DNA from: Platerodrilus igneus
Lineage: Eukaryota; Arthropoda; Insecta; Coleoptera; Lycidae
NCBI GenBank assembly: GCA_036346225.1
Contig: JARFIW010001109.1
Span: 1,348,501 to 1,412,500, forward strand
Direction of reading: 5' to 3'
Length of the DNA: 64,000 nucleotides
Within the stretch, counting starts at the first letter, position 1. Each line of letters opens with the position of its first letter. Of this stretch, positions 47,835 through 60,010 are shown one piece after another. A program made the position numbers and the translations under genes. The notes under the pieces are model-generated. The model searched no databases. It saw only the letters and a program-made list of their open reading frames with translations, and was not told the DNA's origin.

Positions 47835-49410
47835 AGAATCGCGATGAACTTCTTATAGTGTTCGAATGTGTTAACTCAAACGTTAAAAAAAGAGAAATCT
47901 GACTGTGACGAGGTGGACAAAGCTCTATTGAAATGGTTTTTTACAACAGGGGTTAAATAACGTCACAATTAATGCAGCAATCCTCAAAACCATGGTCAAG
48001 GAATTTGGGAAACAATTTCAAAATGAATTCATTTGAACAGAAGGGTGAATTGAAAGATGGAAAAGCCGTCACAACATTTGCTGTGGTAAAATTGTAGACG
48101 AATCAGCAGCTGTCGATAACAGTGTGGTAGATAGCTCACCATTAATAGCATGGCCAACAAATTAAACAACAGCATACTGAAATGCCATTTTTAATGCAGA
48201 TGAAACAAGACTTTTTTGAAACACACCTGACAAAACTTTAAAATTTAAAGGAAGACAGTATAGTGAAGGGAGGTTATCAAAGGAGCGTTTCACTAGTCTA
48301 GATTGTGCAAACATGTACGGCACGAAAAAACGCAAGCTACTCATTGGTAAAGCTCAAAATCTGTGCTTTTTCAAAAATGTCAATAGCTTGACTGTAAGTA
48401 GAAATGCAAAAGCATGGATGACTGCTGAAATATTTATAGATTATGTTCGGAAATGGGATGCAGAACTACACAAGAGAAAACATAAAATTGCATTACTAAC
48501 TGATAACTGACCCACGCACCCTAAAATTGAAGGGTACTTTCTATCAAACTGGTTTTCTTGTCACCAAACACCAGTTACAGAACTGCAGCCTATGGGTTAG
48601 GATATAATAAAAACCTGTTGATGCACGTCAATAAATTTAACACTGACGCTTTCTGTATATTTACTGTTGAGAATTAATGTTCTATTAGTGTCTAGTTGGT
48701 TTTGGTTTACTGTGCTTTGATAATTATAAAATGTATTTGATCAAGATGCTTACACTAATAGTTGTTATGGTTACGGGTTTTTGATATACAAGTTCTATTT
48801 GTTATGTCAAATAATGTAATGTCAAGTTAATTATATATTTACAAGCAAAATGTGTTTTTTGTGCTAACAACAACGAATGAATACAGAGCTATCGATGGAA
48901 AACATTTTGTATACCTTTCCCTCAGGAGTCATCAAACCCTCAAAGGTTATTACCATCAATTGCTTTTAAAAAATTGGTGTCGTGTATAGATTTGCAATAT
49001 CTTGCTCAATAACTTTATTGGAAACAATTAATTTAATTCATTGGTTTTGCAAAAAGGTAACCTTTCAAATAATAAAGAACTGTTATAAACAGGCAGGGTT
49101 TTATGGTACTGCAGTTGCTGAGAATATTAAGTTTGGTATGGACGACGACTCTGCTTTAATGAATTGGCTACAAAAACAAATAACTAACTATGGATATGGT
49201 CAAGAATTAGGTATTGCAGCAGATTATGTAAGTGTAGATGACAACCTTTTGACTTCCAATCTTCTAACTGAAGATGAAATCATTTCAACGGTGATAAGTG
49301 ACGAAAACCCTAATTGTGATGATAAAACGTACACGAGTATGGTTGCATATCAGTTTATTGTTAAGATACGACCTGTTACGGTTTATTTTAAAGCTATCAG
49401 GTATTAGTTC
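47835..49410 (+). pseudogene. pogo/Tigger-type transposase relic
   Basis: From 5': a CENP-B-type helix-turn-helix (VDKALLKWF, then NVTINAAILKTMVKEFG), the start of the DDE domain (IFNADETRLFF with the first catalytic aspartate, then PDKTLKFKG), CANMYGTKKRKLLIGKAQN, AWMTAEIFIDYVRKWDAEL and KIALLTDN, where the second catalytic aspartate sits before a stop (family LLVDNCPAH), then HPKIEG. After ~370 unrelated bases (48640-49010) the C-terminus resumes: KNCYKQAGF, and DYVSVDDNLL followed by LTEDEIIS. Frameshifts and the internal insertion inactivate it. Inverted ends were not identified. Confidence 0.85.
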
Positions 49411-49434
49411 ATTGATTTAGATTTAGGGACTTTT

Positions 49435-49916
49435 TTAGAATTCGAAGTGAAAAATTCTTGTTGATAACCGCAATTTCATTGACACCGTGAAACCACGCAC
49501 TGTTAGTGTTTGCACGGGTATTGATGTCATTGGATTATCTGCGCTCGTAACCATGTCGACATAACGGTTTGTATGTGAGAATGAGTTGGTTCTCATAAAT
49601 GCAAGCTGAAGCACATCATCCTCGTTTGGACGGGAGAGATGTTTAAAGTGAGACACAGCATAGCTCGGGGTTAGCGTATCGACTTCCAAAGAGTAAAAGA
49701 TTGCCGCACCCACTTCCGTAGAAGAAATATCAACCTATCGCCTGTCGCATAGTGTTGCAGTGAGTGCTTCGCCCCCATCTTTACCATATCGTTCAACGAG
49801 GCACCAGCAAGAACACCTACAGAAGCAGCAACCAACAACAACAACAACAAGAATCGACGAGGATCAACACACTGAGAAAGACTGTTGCGCCCAATAAAAC
49901 ATCGGAGTAAGTGTTT
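49435..49916 (-). pseudogene. Unidentified coding-like island, part 1
   Basis: Two overlapping minus-strand frames, 49671-49916 and 49435-49733, look protein-like in succession, which suggests one frame broken by a single shift near 49700-49735. The first has a hydrophobic helix (FLLLLLLVAASVGVLAG) followed by SLNDMVKMGAKHSLQHYATG. The second has balanced composition (YAVSHFKHLSRPNEDDVLQL; NPMTSIPVQTLTVRGFTV). The stretch is richer in G and C than its neighbours. The plus strand also stays open here and ends in a good splice donor (GGA|GTAAGTG, 49904), so a plus-strand exon remains possible. I do not recognise the protein. Confidence 0.35.
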
Positions 49917-50032
49917 TTAAATTATATGTATTTACACGAGGGTTATATCGGAAGGCAGTTGAACGTTATAGACCTTATTATGTAGATTAAGTCTTTGCTG
50001 ATGTTGATATTTTTCATTAGTATGTATAATGT

Positions 50033-50302
50033 TTACAGAGGAATTAACTGCGCTTTTATGGCCAGTTCGATGAGTGCATAGCAATCTTGTTTACTAATCA
50101 ATTCATTTCTAGAATTCTCCACTGTTTTTGCCTGTTTATACAGAGCACATATCATTGATCCTATAAGCGGTGTATTTGCAACATGACAGAGGATCTTTGC
50201 ATTATTACCTCATGGTGTGCGGTTACCTCCAGCAAATATGCCAAAATTGCTGGAAGAGGTGCACGGCCAATAATATTTCCTGTCCAGTTTAACCCCAATA
50301 CA
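50033..50302 (-). pseudogene. Unidentified coding-like island, part 2
   Basis: A minus-strand frame of 89 codons to a TAA at 50033-50035, with one internal TGA (50210-50212) that could be a decayed CGA. It reads GVKLDRKYYWPCTSSSNFGI, then FAGGNRTP, then KILCHVANTPLIGSMICALY and NELISKQDCYALIELAIKAQ. The balanced composition and near-lack of stops set it apart from random AT-rich DNA. It lies 117 bp upstream (minus direction) of part 1 and may belong to the same gene. Family unknown. Confidence 0.35.
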
Positions 50303-50943
50303 TCAGTATCTTTGAAGATACATAAAAAATTTTAATACAGAGAAAGTTAACAATTGTAATAAATTACTTCAGAGACTTTTCTGATACCACATATGAGATT
50401 CTAAGTTGAACGCCTAGGTTAGTTATGCTTAATTGTGCATTCAAGCAAAGGGTGGTCATTTTGAAAATATTATTAACTAATTTATGTATTTATTCTTTAA
50501 ATTTACTTATTATTAAAATAAAAAATAATGCCTATTTCTGAACTGTTTTAGTTCTCTTTTGTCAAGCCTAAATCTTTACAAACCGGACCTATGTTGATGC
50601 AATCTTTGTTGTTTATAGCTATTTAGGAGACACTCCTAAAGTTTGGCAGATTCCTTTCTCTTGGGACACCCTGTATTTTGATAGTTTTACATTTTGTACC
50701 TTATCTTTATATTGCTTATATGTGACTCATACATGGCTGTATGTTAATTTATTTTAAATTCTTATATTATATAATTTTCAAATTTTGGAAAAATTAATTC
50801 AAATTATTAATATTTTCTACTTCTATTGTGGATATTTAAGGTAAACTAATTTAGGTCAGCTACTCTGAAATACCAAGTATAAATAATTATAAATTGATGA
50901 GCATTTCTTTCAACTACATAGTTTAAGCAGTCAATATTCTTAC

Positions 50944-51117
50944 CAAAATTAAATCTTGGATTAAGTTGGCAATTCCACGGTTTGCAATTACAAGTAATCG
51001 TGTAATTGGTCCGGGAATTCCTTCTGTTGATTTTCCTTGAACATCTACTTCGGCTACACCACCAACTCCTGCTTCTTTCTCATCAGATTCTTCCGTTGCT
51101 CCAGATCCTGCAATCAG
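50944..51117 (-). CDS. Clean internal exon of a host gene, 58 codons
   Basis: A perfect exon on the minus strand. The acceptor TTATTTTACAG ends at 51118, the donor GTAAGA begins at 50943, and there are exactly 174 bases with no stop in frame. The product starts LIAGSGATEESDEKEAG, an acidic linker, and ends RLLVIANRGIANLIQDLIL. That last block matches my memory of a conserved motif in secreted insect proteins (possibly the DUF4774 family; I cannot check). The first and last exons are not visible: introns on both sides are at least several hundred bases long and full of repeats. R2 copy D starts ~190 bp upstream, probably inside the intron. Unlike all other coding traces here, it shows no damage. 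Confidence 0.75.
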
Positions 51118-51309
51118 CTGTAAAATAAGAATAAATTTAAAAAAAAATACTATCAGGCGAGTATATACTACTACAAATTATGTTTACCGCCACCCTTTAA
51201 GACACATGGTAAAACATAAAACAAGAAGTACTTTGATCCTGTATCTATTTAATGTACATATGCTGAATATTTTAAGTACTTTAATAACTATTCCGTACAG
51301 TTGGAAAAG

Positions 51310-52105
51310 CGATTGTTTGAAACATTTAAGCGTTATTTTAAACAGAAACCGGATGCAAAAAGAGGAAAATTAATCTGAAATGGAAAGATTAATATTGATG
51401 CATCTTGTATGATTTTGATTTCAGATATAGTAATTTTCAGTAAGCAAGATATTTCAATAAAATTGTCGTTTCCATCAAACTCATAAATTTAAAAACCACC
51501 AAAGCATCGTTTTAGATCTGCTAAATACATATAGGAATGTAACTTAGACTTATAAATTAAGTTTCACATCAAAATGTTGTTATTTAAAGAAAGCTTTAGA
51601 ACTATGAAGTAAATAACCTTAAGCCGCCTAATAGCAATATTTCATAATATATTTAGTCCAAATATAAAAGAGTTTTACAAATTTTGGTTAAATAAAATGG
51701 AATTAAAGAGTATAACAATACACATGTAAGTATAATACTAAGTAAGCCCAGGCAACCTCATAATCAAGTTCATACACTGTAGCAAAATCAACAATGCTTA
51801 GTAATTAAACCCGCCAATATCTAGTTCCAAGTTCCTAAAAATTACTGGTCATCCATGGGATTATTAGACTAGAATAAACGAGTTAACTAACGCCCATAAA
51901 TTTGACAGTGTTAAAAACCTTTCAAGGCCCGTGTTATTGGTAACATAATATTGAAATTACATCTAATGAATTGTTACATTTTCTAAAATTTTTTGTTTCA
52001 TTTTTTTACATATTTTTAAAGGAACCTACCCAGCATCACTGTAGTTAGCCCCTGCATTATTATTTTGTTATGAAATCCCTGCCCCTGTTGGGCAATTCTA
52101 AATTT
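51310..52105. repeat. Repeat R2, copy D (internally deleted)
   Basis: Matches the beginning and end of copy F (61660-62160 and about 62950-63325) with roughly 0.8 kb of the middle missing. Shared blocks: AAAATTAATCTGAAATGG-like start, AATATAAAAGAGTTTTACAAATTTT-like centre, TTATTGGTAAC and GAATTGTTACATTTTC just before the end module. Confidence 0.6.
52021..52105. promoter_or_regulatory. R2 end module, copy D
   Basis: Module as at 27231. The plus strand has TTTTTTACATATTTTTAAAG before it; the minus strand has AACAAAATAATAATG then CTAACTACAGTGATG. If it is a minus-strand promoter, it lies about 0.9 kb upstream of the clean exon at 50944-51117, a suitable place for that gene's first exon. Confidence 0.4.
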
Positions 52106-52857
52106 AATGTTGGAAACACTCGTAATATGTTTACAATAATTTAATGCCACAAAAATATTAAGGAACGCAGTAATAATTTGATTTTGTATCATATGGGCTC
52201 AAGAAACACTAAGATTAACAAACTACCATATTCTTTGCCAATCAGTCTAATCATGCGATCGAGTAGTATAATTTCAACTGAGCCTTTTTGTTTAAAAACA
52301 GAAGTGGAAATCTCATGATAGTATATTTATTAAAATAGGCGAGAGAAAATTTATATAGTAGCATGGTTTGCTCATATGTTCATTATTCGCTAGTGGAAAT
52401 TAAACTGAGATGTAAAAATTATTAAATAAATTAAAAAAACACTTATATCTATTACTTATTATTTCATGTATGGCGAAAATTACTGACACCACTTCTTGTA
52501 CAGTGGAAAACTTAATTATCATAGAATTATAGTAACACACAATCAGTCAGCATAGCTATAAACCCATCTTTTTAAAAAAATATGTCAACGAGTGTATTAG
52601 GTTCCTGCCAAAAATTGCCAGAAACTTAAACAAATTTAATTCTTTTCATCTTTTCTTAAAATTTACGATCTTTTAATTACACATATTGTCACATGGGAAA
52701 AGAATAACCAATTGGCATACGAAAAGACATGGAGTGAAAGATTCCTCAATTACAATTTGCATAAATACAGGAATGTAATTAACTCATAATAAATATAAAC
52801 AACACAATTTAAGAAAAGTAGAAAACAATCTAAATAATAACGATTATTCTAAAAAAT

Positions 52858-54585
52858 CTGTAATGCCTTATGTTACACTAACGATAAATTAGATGGGAAA
52901 AAGAAAATAATTTTAAAGGGATAGAAGATATGGGCGCACCTTGTATAAAAGATTTTGTAAATAATTACTTTTAAATAAAAATTAAATTTCAAATTCTGTT
53001 TCTATAAAAGTAATTCAGACAATAAGGTATAATATTGCTTCATTTAAATACATTGTAACGATGCCTTAATTTAAAACTGGAAATGCAAAACGATCTTAAT
53101 ATGACAAAAACATTGCGTATGAGTTACTATAGATAAATACATTGTAATAAACTGTTGTGTGACAACAACCTGTGTATTAAGTATAGATTGAACTTGATAT
53201 ATTGTATTAACCGGATGCTGACAACAATTAATTTATGATTTACTGGTGGAAAAAATAACATAAGAATTGAATGTAATTATTCCTGAACCAGTAATAAGAA
53301 CACATCGAAAATATAATTATGCAAGTGTAACAATGCGGGCGTGACCACGAGATTGAGGTTTGATAAAATGTTAAATTAAAAGTGAAGTCTAAAGTGCACA
53401 GCTTCAAGAAAGAAAATAAATTACATGGGCGAAGTATTTTATATACACTTGTTGTTGGAATTGTTGTTTTGGCCAGTTAGAGAAATTGGGAGTTGGATAG
53501 TTTACCCAACCATTAATTTGTAATTTTGGGTCATTCATGATGTGTCAAGATAGCTGTTGTTTGAAGAATTGAAAACTGGTATTTCTGAATATTTTTAAGT
53601 TATATTAGGTGAAATAAAGCATGAGTAATTATGGGTTTTATGTTTATACTTCTTATGTATAGATGAGTTTTCGATCTAAACATTGTTGGTATTTTATGAA
53701 ATAGGAAATTAATTGAACATGCGAGGAAACGATAAATAATTAAATTTAAGTAAATGTTATCATTTTAAAATATTAAGAAATATGTAGATATTAATTTTAC
53801 ATTGTTTTGGAATGGAGAATGAAAAGATTATAACAGGAAACGAGAATTTAACTGTTTGTTATGTTTGGTATGAACGATATTTCCAGAAATTGGGATTTAT
53901 TAATGCCATATAATTTAATATTGGAAACAGGAAAAATGTGAACGGAGGATAGTTTTGTTGATAGATTAGATTTAAGGCATTTTTAGAATATTTTTCTTTT
54001 AGCAATACTTGACCAGAGGAGATTAGGAATCTATTTTTTTAAGTATCTTTTTGTGTACTTTGCAATTATTTTCTATTGACAGAGTTTAAGTTTAGGTTGA
54101 ATTTGATTTAAATATATTTTAAAACTAGGCAAAGAGACACATCTGTAAAGGATATCTAGCTACTCCAGTGATAGAACTTTATTAGGAAGAGGCATTTTAT
54201 TTTGAGAAATTTCTTTAATTATGACGAAATTAATAAGTGTTTTAAGGTATTTCAGATAAAGGTAAATATAATGTGATAAAGTTTAGGATATCAAAGCATA
54301 GGCGATTTATGCGGAATAATCGTCTCCCTGTAGAAATAATATAAAAGAAATTGCTGTGGCAGGCTTTTTGGCGTCTCTCAACTATGACAAGTAGAAAAGC
54401 CCTTTAGGGCAAATGAAAGTTTAACGTAGTTTTTTACAACCCTTTTATTTATTATTTTTATTTCTATTTCAAATTTTTTATTTGTTTATAATTTTTTCAT
54501 AGGAACACTTGCCCTTGCCGCTGCAGTTAGCTAACGAACCTTTATATTGTTAGGAGGTTCTCGCCACTTCAAGCCAAATCAAAAT
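52858..54585. repeat. Repeat R2, copy E
   Basis: Partner of copy C (34665-36975). It directly follows copy D with about 0.75 kb between, so two copies lie head to tail. The ~95-bp possible exon relic at 53459-53553 (minus strand, CAG and GT borders) keeps an open frame here, starting MNDPKLQINGWV. Confidence 0.6.
54502..54585. promoter_or_regulatory. R2 end module, copy E
   Basis: The clearest TATA-like box of the five on the minus strand (AACAATATAAAGG, 54539-54551), with CTAACTGCAGCGG starting 9 bases downstream. The TATA-to-initiator distance of about 24 bases is shorter than the usual ~30. The plus-strand border is TTTTTTCATAG. Confidence 0.45.
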
Positions 54586-54639
54586 TAATTAACTTACATT
54601 CATTTTACCGATTACAAATCTTATCTGCCCATGATTAAA

Positions 54640-56395
54640 CCATATATACAAACTTATATAATATTATTAGAAACTTAATAAAACAAAATTAAAAAACATT
54701 GGAATTGAAAATACACACCGTGACTATCAGAAAAAAATAAAAAGGGGTTAGAATTCCATAATATCCAAGTCTTACTGAAACTAAACAATTTGATTACAAA
54801 ATTAATTGCATAGATTTTGCGAACATGCGTATAGGAAATTCAAAACAATGCATTTATAAATGAGTATATGAAAAGAAGTAACACAAAAACCCATTACAAA
54901 TATTAAAAAACTATAATAGAGGAAACGTTTTAAAAAGCTTACAGATTCAAAGAAATGTGCAGTTTATCAATTCCAACAATTACCACGAAAATTGTATTCA
55001 ATTCTACCTAAAAGTGTTACATAGCAATAGAACATAATAAGCACCTGATAAAGTATCCTGACAAATTAATACTTGTGCATAATTAACATTAGAAATACGA
55101 CTTAATTTAATAAGATTCAATAGAATCTGTTCATTTAGAAAATACACAAATTAACAGTTTATATTTTAATTATTGATAAATAAATTAGATATAATTTTTG
55201 TATCTTGCAAAGTAGGCTGTTACACTTTGACAAATAAATGTTTGCGATATTACTTTAAACGTTTAGAAAATATCTGATAAAATGAAGATTTGTGTAGTCG
55301 TGAGAAAAGTATAGTATTCTACCCGCGAGTTATGACCATTACTCATTTGGAATGAGTAATGGCTATAATAACTGGCTCGTTGAATAATATACTATTACCA
55401 ACAATGTCATCCTATACAAGGATTACAGGTAAATTGTTAATCTTAGCTGTAGCTGCTTCCCAAACTCCTCTATTTTTTTAGAAGCAAATAGAATCAAATT
55501 TGTTAATTAATTAACTTGCCAGTATTAGTTAACATTTAAATGTAATTAAAGGCATAAAGATATGTATCAAATACATTGTAGTATTTATAAAAAGACAGAC
55601 AGGTTATGAAAATAAGTTTATACATTTCCCACCAAATCCCTAAAATAGCAACGTTCAGATCGTCTGAGTCAATATTTGAGTGTGTTGTAAAGTAGCGTCT
55701 TTAGATTAACAAAGCAGGTTGCTAAAAGTTAATGTATTTATTGGATTTATTCGGTTGTACACCTGGAAATTCTTCTTGCTATTACAAACTAACTAGTCCA
55801 CTAAGCAAGTCCTACCCTATAATTTACAATTTACGTAAATCTTTGTTATGCAAAGAATTTTTATTCTAGACAATAACCACTCATATGAGATTTATAACTT
55901 AACATGCCAGTCCTAAAAAGCTTGTACGATTTATACAGGACTCTTGTTTATATTTGGAATCTACCAGTAAGTATGCATACATTCTGTTACACCAAGAAAC
56001 TATCTTGAACTAATGTAATTATAATAGCAAAAACTTGAAAGGCGAAGAAGAAATGATAGATTTGAAGCAAGCGTCAATTTTGTTACATGTTAAACAGAAC
56101 TCTAATTTTAGAATATACTATTAATCTAGAGTCGATAATAATTTGAATGCAACAGCAATACTTTATATGATTAAATGTAGTATTAAACGTGTAAACTGTA
56201 ACAATTGATTAAATAGATTAATACCATGAGACAAATTGCAGCATAGAAATTTTATAAATAGAAGATAAATGGCATTTGAAATAAAGATGTAAATAACAAA
56301 AATCTCCGAGATTTTATAAACTAATAGTTTAAGCAAGCTTAAAAGTTTAACACCGATTATATACTTTTATTTTGCAGAAAGTGATAGATTGCTAA
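54640..56395. other. No recognisable gene apart from a stem-loop
   Basis: AT-rich sequence between R2 copy E and the piggyBac element, containing the palindrome at 55311-55395. No coding trace seen. Confidence 0.45.
55311..55395. repeat. Imperfect palindrome with a perfect 12-bp hairpin core
   Basis: The core CCATTACTCATT (55336-55347), loop TGG, AATGAGTAATGG (55351-55362) is perfect. The outer part pairs imperfectly, up to ATAGTAT (55311) with ATACTAT (55389). The size fits a tiny MITE; no target duplication is obvious. Confidence 0.75.
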
Positions 56396-58405
56396 CCCTC
56401 TAATTCTCAACTCTGCCTCAAACCGGACCATGCTTAATCGCATATAATGCTATGTTTAAATATTATATAGCTTTAATGCCCAACGTTGCCTATATACTGT
56501 AAACAACACATATCTGGACTGTCATAAACTGGAATATTGTCCTAATACTAAGCAGCGATAATGCACACAATCCTAATTCTGGGTCGCTGAATGATCAAAA
56601 TTCCGCAGAAGTGATAATCAATCCAGTCAAACATCGACATGAATAAGAAGGTATACCACTCGGTACATTCATTGGTTCTGCTCTTGAAATAGACACAAAA
56701 GTCCAGCATTCAAATAAATTATATGTTGCAAGAAGTATATTGAACTTGATAAAAAACAAATATCTTTTAAGGAAAGCGAAGAGTTACCTGATTACTTTTA
56801 TGAATTGAAAACATCGTACCGATGCTGCACATATCTTACTGATGAAGATTTATTCATGCAGATTGCTGATCAAACAAATGTATATGCACATCAAAGAAAC
56901 ATTTCTACCAAGTTCATAACGTTGGCACAGAAGATATGAAAATATCTGGGGATTTTGATTAATATGTCAATCTATCGATATCTGAATATTTGAGAATATT
57001 AGGGTACAAATTCATACAAGCCTATACGATAGGCAATGTCAAGAAGCAGATTTGATAAAATTTGTTGCTACTTACTTTTCAATAACAACTCAAATGTAGT
57101 AGCAAAAAATGATCCAAAATGTGATGCAACATTCAAGGTCCGGCCACTTATAGAACACTACAACAAACGTTTTAAATACGTACGTATGAACACCTATGTG
57201 TAGATGAACAAAATGTGCTCCACAAAAATGGTTTCAGTTCTCCGACAATATATGCCTGCTAAACCACATAAGCAATGCATGAAGTTATTCGTATTATGTG
57301 ATTAATACAAATATTCATATGGTTTCGAGGTATATACTGGTTCAGGTGATAATATTATACCAGATAGAGCAATGGCAAATGTGTCAAGATTATCGCAGAT
57401 AGTTACTATCTACAGAATCATATTAGTTACTTTGACAATTTTAATACCACATTGCCTTTGATTGTCTACTTATACAATAGGGGAATATTTTACTTGTGAA
57501 CTATACGTGTCAATCATTTTTCCGACTGCAAATTATATACTGATAAGGAGGCTCAGAAAGAACAATGTGAATTTTAGAAGAATATGTTGGTTCATGTCAT
57601 GGGGTAGATGTATCGACCAACCTGTGGAAAAATAAAAAATGCATACATATGGTTAGCATCAATTGATGGCGGAATTTCGACAATTCAAGTGTTGTACCAG
57701 TTAGTGCTTTAAAGATGTCACAACTTGATTGAGCACAAAAGCAGCGAATCGAGGTGGACTGTCCAACAATTATACATGAATATAATACACACATGGGTGG
57801 TGTATACCTAATGGATGAACTGCTAGGTTACTAGCATATCCATATGAAAACAAGAAAATGGACCAGTTGATTATTTCATCATGTAATAGAAATGGCCATG
57901 GTAAATGCCTATTTGTTATATAAAAAAATAAATTGAAGACAATTCAAAACACCAAACATACAACTACCTGTTTAGAAGACAAGTTGCTGCTATGTAATGC
58001 AAACCAAAAAACTTTACTGCAACCAGAAAAAGAATTGGACGTTTAAGAGTCTAACACCATCTGTCAAAAAGCAGTCTAAGAAATCCTATTACCCATCTCC
58101 GATACCCATTCTGATGGTTTCGATCACTATCCCTAATGTTTGAACTGTTCAGGTAAGCGGCAGTGTAAATTACTTGAATGTAAATCTAAAACTCAATGTA
58201 CATGCTTTAAATGTAAAATACATATTTGTTGCACAGCGGCAAAAACTGCTTTGTCAAGTTTCACAATATATGTTAAGTACAATACTTATTTATAATTACT
58301 AATCAAATTATAATATGACATTTTTCATTTTCTTCATTACTGCCAAGGTCCGCCTCAAGATGGGAATATTTTTGCATAACGATAAAGAATTTGGGCATTA
58401 GAGGG
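56396..58405 (+). mobile_element. piggyBac element with both ends preserved
   Basis: 2010 bp. It starts with CCCTCTAAT and ends with ATTAGAGGG, exact complements, and the similarity extends a few bases inward (CCCTCTAATTCTCAA against CCCTCTAATGCCCAA). The right flank is TTAA (58406-58409). The left flank is CTAA (56392-56395), one mutation away from the TTAA duplication that piggyBac always makes. It contains a full-length but broken transposase. Confidence 0.93.
56640..58275 (+). pseudogene. piggyBac transposase, decayed
   Basis: Motifs appear in the family order across three frames: FMQIADQTNVYAHQ near 56855, NDPKCDATFKVRPLIEHYNK, HLCVDEQNV near 57190-57215 with the first catalytic aspartate, YFDNFNTTLPLIVYLYNRGI near 57430 with the second, and NTHMGGVYLMDEL near 57785, where the family's GGVD has become GGVY, so the third catalytic aspartate is gone. 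The C-terminal cysteine-rich domain is well preserved (QCKLLECKSKTQCTCFKCKI, then ICC, then KNCFVKFHN) before a stop near 58275. The enzyme cuts and rejoins at TTAA without footprints. Many stops and the lost aspartate make this copy inactive. Confidence 0.9.
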
Positions 58406-58469
58406 TTAACTATCGACATTATAGAAACAATATTGATCTCCAGTCTTAAAAGTTTAATAGCTAACTGTG

Positions 58470-58600
58470 TGAAAACAGTAGATTGGTTGAAGCAGACTAG
58501 TTCAATGGCTAGCTAGGTCACCGAACTTAAATCCCTGCGATTTGTATATGAGGTTTTCTCAAACCTTATGTATACTCAGTCTCATACGAACACATGAGCG
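58470..58600 (+). pseudogene. Short DDE transposase fragment (mariner/DUF4817-like)
   Basis: The plus strand gives WLKQTSS, then LARSPNLNPCDLYMRF, which resembles the W-P-x-R-S-P-D-L-N-P-x-D-F block around the last catalytic residue of Tc1/mariner-related enzymes. The aspartate of SPDL is N here. Only about 40 residues are visible. It begins ~65 bp after the piggyBac element and may be what the latter jumped into. Confidence 0.55.
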
Positions 58601-59824
58601 GCTTTGATTTCGAGTTAAAAATGCTTGCAATTTCAGACACAAATGGATAATTTATGGTCATATCAGAGATACTGATAACAAAAAAATTACATTATGCCTT
58701 GAAACCAATCATCATGCGAAGCATTATTTTAGTAGTTTATATTCAATAGTTATTTAGCTTTAATTTTTTAATGTCTTGAATAACAACACCTTAATTTATC
58801 ATTACTAAAAATTATCCATTTTTTTTAGATTAATAATAAATTCGAATTAATAAATTAGCAGTATAATTAAATTGAATAAAATTAAAAAGAAATAAAACAG
58901 AAATAACAAACAGGTAAATTGTATTAAGAAATACAAACACTCGCTCCACATCGGATGCATTTTCTTGAAAACGGTCCGTTTTGATGATGTTTAGACTACC
59001 TCCTTTACACGGAAAATTTCAGAGAATTATAATCTTGCAAGAAATTGATAATTAAATACAAAGGAACGGAGTCAAAAATGTATAGAACTTTGGTGCCCAA
59101 TCAGACCCTCTGTGCTATATCCACTGGTCAATCCAATAATCACAAAAAGTAGCAATTCATACTAATAAATTTGAAACGTGAGGCTAAAGTAGATGAAGAT
59201 TTATTGACCAAAACCAGTTTTGGGTTGCCATCTTTAAACAGCAGTAGCTCTTTTAAGAAGCATTTCCGGACCCAACTTGATAGGGCCTTTCTTTCATACT
59301 TTTGTATGTAGAATCACCTCTTTCATTTTTTAGGAGTGGTTTGTGGATAAGATGTATACCTTTTTTTGAATGCACTACAAACTATTCAAAAACTACAGAA
59401 GCTTGATTAAAATACTACCAGAAGTTAAGACAGCCTTAATAAAATGGATACTAAACAAGTTGAAAATGCAAGGCATTGTTGCAACGAACTTCCAAATGTA
59501 GACTTACTTTAAAACAATTTAAAGAAATTAAAATTATTATGTTGTAATAATTATAAGTATTCAGATAAAATACAAAAATTTATAAACAACAAAAGAGACA
59601 TTTTAATATATTTTATTTTATTGAATAAATATTTTAAAAGCTATATATTAGTTCTCATCAATAATATAAGAATTTTTTTTTTTTTATATGAATCTAATTA
59701 TTTTCGGTAATCAAAATTTAAGTTTAAACAATGTGTATAATATTGGAATAATTGGCATGAAATGCCATAAATTGTTCAAATATGTGTCGCATATTGATTT
59801 TAAACTTATTTAAAATTTTAATTA
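58601..59824. other. No recognisable gene
   Basis: AT-rich, with long A/T runs near 58760-58920 and 59620-59700. No coherent frame or repeat. Confidence 0.45.
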
Positions 59825-60010
59825 TCCTGTGGATTTTCCGGGGCTCGGCGTCCCCGTGGCCCGATTTTAACTGACATCAAAACTTAAGCTCTGGACACCG
59901 AGCTGAATCGATTGATGTATCGCACATTGATGTCCGACCATTAAAAAGGCCTCGGACACACAGACAGACAGACACACAGACAAATAGATTTCATAAACGA
60001 ACGAAGTTTG
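59825..60010. repeat. GC-rich retroelement-like tail with CAGA/CACA microsatellite
   Basis: Contrasts sharply with its surroundings. It contains GGGGCTCGGCGTCCCC and AGCTGAATCGATTGATG, then GGCCTCGGACACACAGACAGA followed by further ACAGACA units to about 59985, and ends with CATAAACGAACGAAGTTTG. This resembles the 3' tails of some insect SINEs and LINEs, from memory. Only one copy is present in the window. Confidence 0.45.

Noticed and set aside
57597..57794. 65-codon minus-strand frame
   Set aside because: It is the antisense shadow of the piggyBac transposase, whose plus-strand motifs are clear on both sides.
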